Origin: JBEIJQ01 sp040380145
Lineage (GTDB): Bacteria > Bacteroidota > Bacteroidia > Chitinophagales > Saprospiraceae
Assembly (NCBI GenBank): GCA_040380145.1
Contig: JBEIJQ010000158.1
Span: 1 to 6,896, forward strand
Direction of reading: 5' to 3'
Length of the DNA stretch: 6,896 bases
Of the stretch, positions 5,601-6,896 are shown piece by piece. Each line of letters starts with the position of its first letter. The first letter of the stretch is position 1. A program made the translations under genes and the position numbers. Below the pieces are notes generated by a model. The model made no database searches and was not told the DNA's origin. It saw nothing but the letters and a program-made list of their open reading frames with translations.

Positions 5601-6896
5601 CGGCGGGCAGATTGGAAATCGAAGAAGTGTTCGGGGCGAAAACGGACCAAGTGAAGACCGGATTGGCCACAAAGGGCGAAACGATGACCGAGGCGGTCCC
5701 GTTGTTCTGGTTGCAGGTGCTGGGCGAGGAGGCGATACCGGCGATGAACTGTGCGTTGGCCGTACCGACGGTGATCGTTTCGGTAAAGGTGCAGTTGGTG
5801 CCCTGCTCGGTGATCGTGACCGTATATACCCCGGCGCTGACGTTGGTCAGACCGTTGCCGATCGGTACGATCGGGGTTCCGCTCGACCAAGCATAGGAGA
5901 AACCGGCGTTGTTGGTACCGACATTGATCACGATGTGTCCGTCCGACAAGCCGCAGTTTTCGTTTTCCACATAACTGCTGACCAAATAGGTGCCCGTGCA
6001 GGCCACGGTGACGACGATGGCATCCGTTGCGGAGCATCCGTTGGCGTCCGTGACGGTGACGGTAAAACTGAACTGGCCGTTGGCGGGGAATCCTTGGACC
6101 GGGTTGGAGGTGGTTTCGCCGTTGCTCCACTGGAATGAATACGGCGGTGTTCCGCCGAGGGCCGTCGGGGCGCCGCCGAGGGAAACGAACGAACCGGTGG
6201 TCACGATCCGATTGTCGCCTGCATCCACGATCAGCGCTTGGGGGGCGACGATGCTTACGGATGCACTGGCCGTACAAGCGTTCGCGTCTGTCGCCGTCAC
6301 AGTGTACACACCGCTGCTCAATCCGTTGACGGATTGGGCGGTCTGGGCAGCGGCGCTCCATTCAAAAGTGTAGCCGGGGACGCCGCCGGCCGCGTTCACA
6401 GTGGCCGAGCCGTCGGAGGCCCCATTGCAAGAAATCTGGCTGCCGTTGTAATTGGATGTCACGATCGCGGCTGCCGTGACCGCGGTGGGCTGGGCGATGG
6501 CCAAGTTGCCCACCGTTGCGGTGCAACCATTGGCATCCGTGACGGTCAGGCTGTAAGTGCCGGCGCAAAGGCCGCTGTTTGTGGCGGCATTGCCGTTGTT
6601 GCTCCAAATAAATGTGTAAGGCGAGGTGCCGCCGGCGGGGGCGGCAGAAATCTGACCGGTGCAATCGCCGAAGCAGACCGGTTGGGCATCAACGGTGGCT
6701 GTTGAAGAAAGTTGTGTCGGTTGCGAGAGCGTCGCCGAAGCAGTGATCGAGCAATTGTTTGCGTCCGTAACGGTGATCGTGTAGGTGCCGGCCGACAGTC
6801 CCGTCGGGTTGGGGCCGCTGCCCGACGGCGCCCAGGAAAAGTTGAAGTTGGGGCCGGTGCCGCCGCTCAGGTTCGTGGAAATCGAACCGTTGGAAG
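2326..6896 (-). CDS. SprB-like repeat surface adhesin with T9SS type B sorting domain, N-terminus missing
   Basis: One minus-strand frame runs without a stop from the window edge at 6896 to TGA at 2326-2328, giving at least 1522 residues; the true start lies outside. The GTG at 6513 is an internal valine in a repeat, not a start. Residues 1-1339 of the fragment are SprB-like modules of 73-91 residues with one PKD/Ig-like module interrupting them, 1340-1425 a second PKD/Ig-like module, and 1426-1522 a type B C-terminal sorting domain. SprB-repeat proteins are exported by the type IX secretion system and held on the cell surface; SprB of Flavobacterium johnsoniae is the mobile gliding adhesin. 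A surface adhesin or gliding-filament role is therefore likely, but the ligand is unknown and many such proteins occur in non-gliding Bacteroidota. The fragment has no lysine before the sorting domain and very few arginines, so it should be strongly acidic. The gene converges on rimO across a shared terminator, with no partner gene downstream. Confidence 0.93.
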   Translation of the reverse strand, partial: SNGSISTNLSGGTGPNFNFSWAPSGSGPNPTGLSAGTYTITVTDANNCSITASATLSQPTQLSSTATVDAQPVCFGDCTGQISAAPAGGTSPYTFIWSNNGNAATNSGLCAGTYSLTVTDANGCTATVGNLAIAQPTAVTAAAIVTSNYNGSQISCNGASDGSATVNAAGGVPGYTFEWSAAAQTAQSVNGLSSGVYTVTATDANACTASASVSIVAPQALIVDAGDNRIVTTGSFVSLGGAPTALGGTPPYSFQWSNGETTSNPVQGFPANGQFSFTVTVTDANGCSATDAIVVTVACTGTYLVSSYVENENCGLSDGHIVINVGTNNAGFSYAWSSGTPIVPIGNGLTNVSAGVYTVTITEQGTNCTFTETITVGTANAQFIAGIASSPSTCNQNNGTASVIVSPFVANPVFTWSVFAPNTSSISNLPAGIYSVTVSNGGGSCADVASVTVTEQPSFTLTASNITPASCNVNDGGAFISANGFFANPLSYTWSDNTNIGTNSRNNLPAGTVSVTVTDAIGCTAALTLNIPNASVPNSSVTIQSVNNESCPGANDGLINFSVVYSGTNFPLDTVISSSLEVLPNGSLSPGFYCVEIYDNSGCLVASDCENVLAARPLQITVDEISVSCFGLSNGSATAHVTGGTGNLSYVWDGNPGGSTVNGLTDGNHALLVSDVNGCTATGSFTILEPTVLAINITEDISLDCSGDCDGQISVTATGGTPDLTGAYQYQWSNGVTADVNGNICAGNYDLTVSDASGCTVNSSYLLGEPAPLQAGATGSSVPCFGDSSGVINLTAFGGTLPYSFVWSNGNITEDLSGLPTGTYSATVTDANGCSTTAQATVSQPLAITVILNSTSDVSCPGGENGAIDVTVTGGTPQYFYTWQGPTGLIYTNDDISDLMAGDYVLTVTDANGCQETFSQNLSEPDSLLIFEFPVNPSCNAVNGVPNGQITIIAAGGGGAPYSIQWTPNAGNSTDFTVLNLTWGSYGYEVTDSLGCTANGVIFLTQPDSIDYSFGNVIPVLCYGQATGRASITASGSNGFDFDFVWSSGEIGQDAFSNIAVQLVTGINTVTITENNTGCFAVAGIPIPGPLQPISLGNGAEIDNPDCVDGSDGSITVTPAGGTPPYNFQWLDASGNPIGAVVLAQPSSSLFNLEADIYGISITDANGCPGPLVNNLELIEPDTFLIDSIAVTNISCFGQNSGSATLVSTLSGTPTIVAWSNGLFGTTVDNLGSGNYSVTVTSTLGCVDSADFSISQPDTSLSGLTAQGDTVRCYGESNGTIRLDTASVEGGVGPYLFSLDGVVFSDIDSFTGLSAGYYTVYVQDLFGCSDTAEVYIAEPEPIEIATVPNYARINLGETVEARVQLYFTPTFPPITYTWTPTDSIDCDTCSSVVLNPIEDTRYIVTVRDSNGCFDTAHVYVNVDPQRNLFIPTAFTPNGDGLNDVFMVYGSAGVREVLNFQIYDRWGEQLFTAANFPPTDPAFGWNGQYKGKVLNPGTFVYYIEVEFIDGKIRKYQGDVTIIR
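2620..2877 (-). other. PKD/Ig-like module before the sorting domain
   Basis: Fragment residues 1340-1425 form an 86-residue beta-rich module with a YARINLGETVEA start, a YTWTPTD strand, an internal CDTC pair and a closing VRDSNGCFDTAHVYVNV. Such modules commonly sit just before type B sorting domains in Bacteroidota. It holds four arginines, whereas the preceding 1339 residues have six, so its composition is visibly different from the array. Confidence 0.75.
4154..4417. repeat. Exact 24-bp direct repeat, one module apart
   Basis: The same 24 bases occur at 4154-4177 and 4394-4417, exactly 240 bp apart, which is one 80-residue module. They encode the TVTDANGC segment of two neighbouring modules with identical codons, while the sequence between has diverged. 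Near matches occur in other modules. Such identity can reflect recent gene conversion or duplication and can support slippage or recombination that changes module number. Confidence 0.85.
6004..6240 (-). other. PKD/Ig-like module interrupting the SprB array
   Basis: This 79-residue unit (fragment residues 219-297) starts DAGDNRIVTTGSFVSLGG, the pattern of PKD-like domains in Bacteroidota surface proteins, and lacks the Cys-x-G start of its neighbours. It keeps GGTPPYSFQWSNG and VTDANGC, so the second half resembles an SprB module. It ends in VTVAC, and that cysteine may pair with the one in NGC. It could act as a rigid spacer or mark a boundary within the array. Confidence 0.7.

Larger units (their letters stand above)
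2878..6896 (-). repeat. Tandem array of SprB-like modules (one partial, fifteen complete)
   Basis: Each module has the order: a Cys-x-G start (CFG, CNG, CPG), a G-rich turn (often GGTPPY), an aromatic strand with Trp (WSNG or similar), L-x-AG-x-Y, a TVTDANGC strand and a closing QP or EP. Module boundaries on the minus strand are approximately 6896-6718 (partial), 6717-6487, 6486-6241, [PKD-like 6240-6004], 6003-5764, 5763-5524, 5523-5284, 5283-5044, 5043-4825, 4824-4585, 4584-4360, 4359-4120, 4119-3874, 3873-3625, 3624-3352, 3351-3124 and 3123-2878. The module at 5283-5044 lacks the tryptophan and has two extra cysteines; that at 3624-3352 is the longest (91 residues), from an insertion after its tryptophan strand. 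The Cys near the start and the Cys of NGC recur in nearly every module and probably pair as a disulfide. Confidence 0.9.

Noticed and set aside
6511..6513. GTG as the start of the adhesin gene
   Set aside because: The same frame continues without a stop to the window edge and encodes two further modules of the same family, so this GTG is an internal valine codon.
2302..6705. Long plus-strand open frames opposite the adhesin gene (for example 2302-3267, 3460-4368, 5263-6138)
   Set aside because: They are antisense shadows of the repeat gene; their translations are low-complexity, rich in Gly, His, Asp, Arg and Val, repeat with the same period as the modules, and show no known domain. The minus-strand frame is continuous and clearly protein-like.
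2878..6896. Regularly spaced repeats as a possible CRISPR array
   Set aside because: The period is about 240 bp and follows protein module boundaries, the copies are diverged, and the whole stretch is coding.

Overview
The window looks like a high-GC member of the Bacteroidota (GC in the upper 50s per cent, judged by eye). Three signs support this: a large surface protein built of SprB-type repeats and ending in a gliding-motility-associated type B sorting domain, which is a type IX secretion (T9SS) signal; a TAnnTTTG promoter element; and a Bacteroidota-style RimO. Saprospiria or a neighbouring class would fit, but the sequence does not settle this.

Left part, plus strand (1-868): the 3' portion of a Sco1/SenC copper chaperone gene, followed 4 bases later by a gene for a small membrane-anchored or exported monohaem cytochrome c. 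They read as the tail of a respiratory operon, probably for maturation of a CuA-type oxidase or reductase. A Bacteroidota-type promoter then overlaps the end of the cytochrome gene and drives rimO (898-2211), which methylthiolates ribosomal protein S12. Its predicted transcript has almost no leader. Nothing links rimO functionally to the respiratory pair.

Middle (2212-2325): a short AT-rich intergenic stretch with a strong hairpin that has T-runs on both sides. It should terminate rimO and the convergent minus-strand gene alike.

Right part, minus strand (2326-6896): one uninterrupted frame of 1522 codons, open at the window edge, so the protein's N-terminus is missing. From N to C it has one partial and fifteen complete SprB-like modules of 73-91 residues, one PKD/Ig-like module inserted among them, a second PKD/Ig-like module, and a 97-residue type B sorting domain. 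It is most likely a T9SS-exported surface adhesin of the SprB kind. Notable details are the complete absence of lysine before the sorting domain, two distant modules sharing an extra set of cysteines, O-glycosylation-type motifs concentrated in the C-terminal third, an adjacent sister pair of modules, and no sprF/porP-like gene downstream. I see no RNA gene, CRISPR array, insertion sequence or phage gene. The adhesin is the most interesting object; I do not see clear evidence of a wholly new system.
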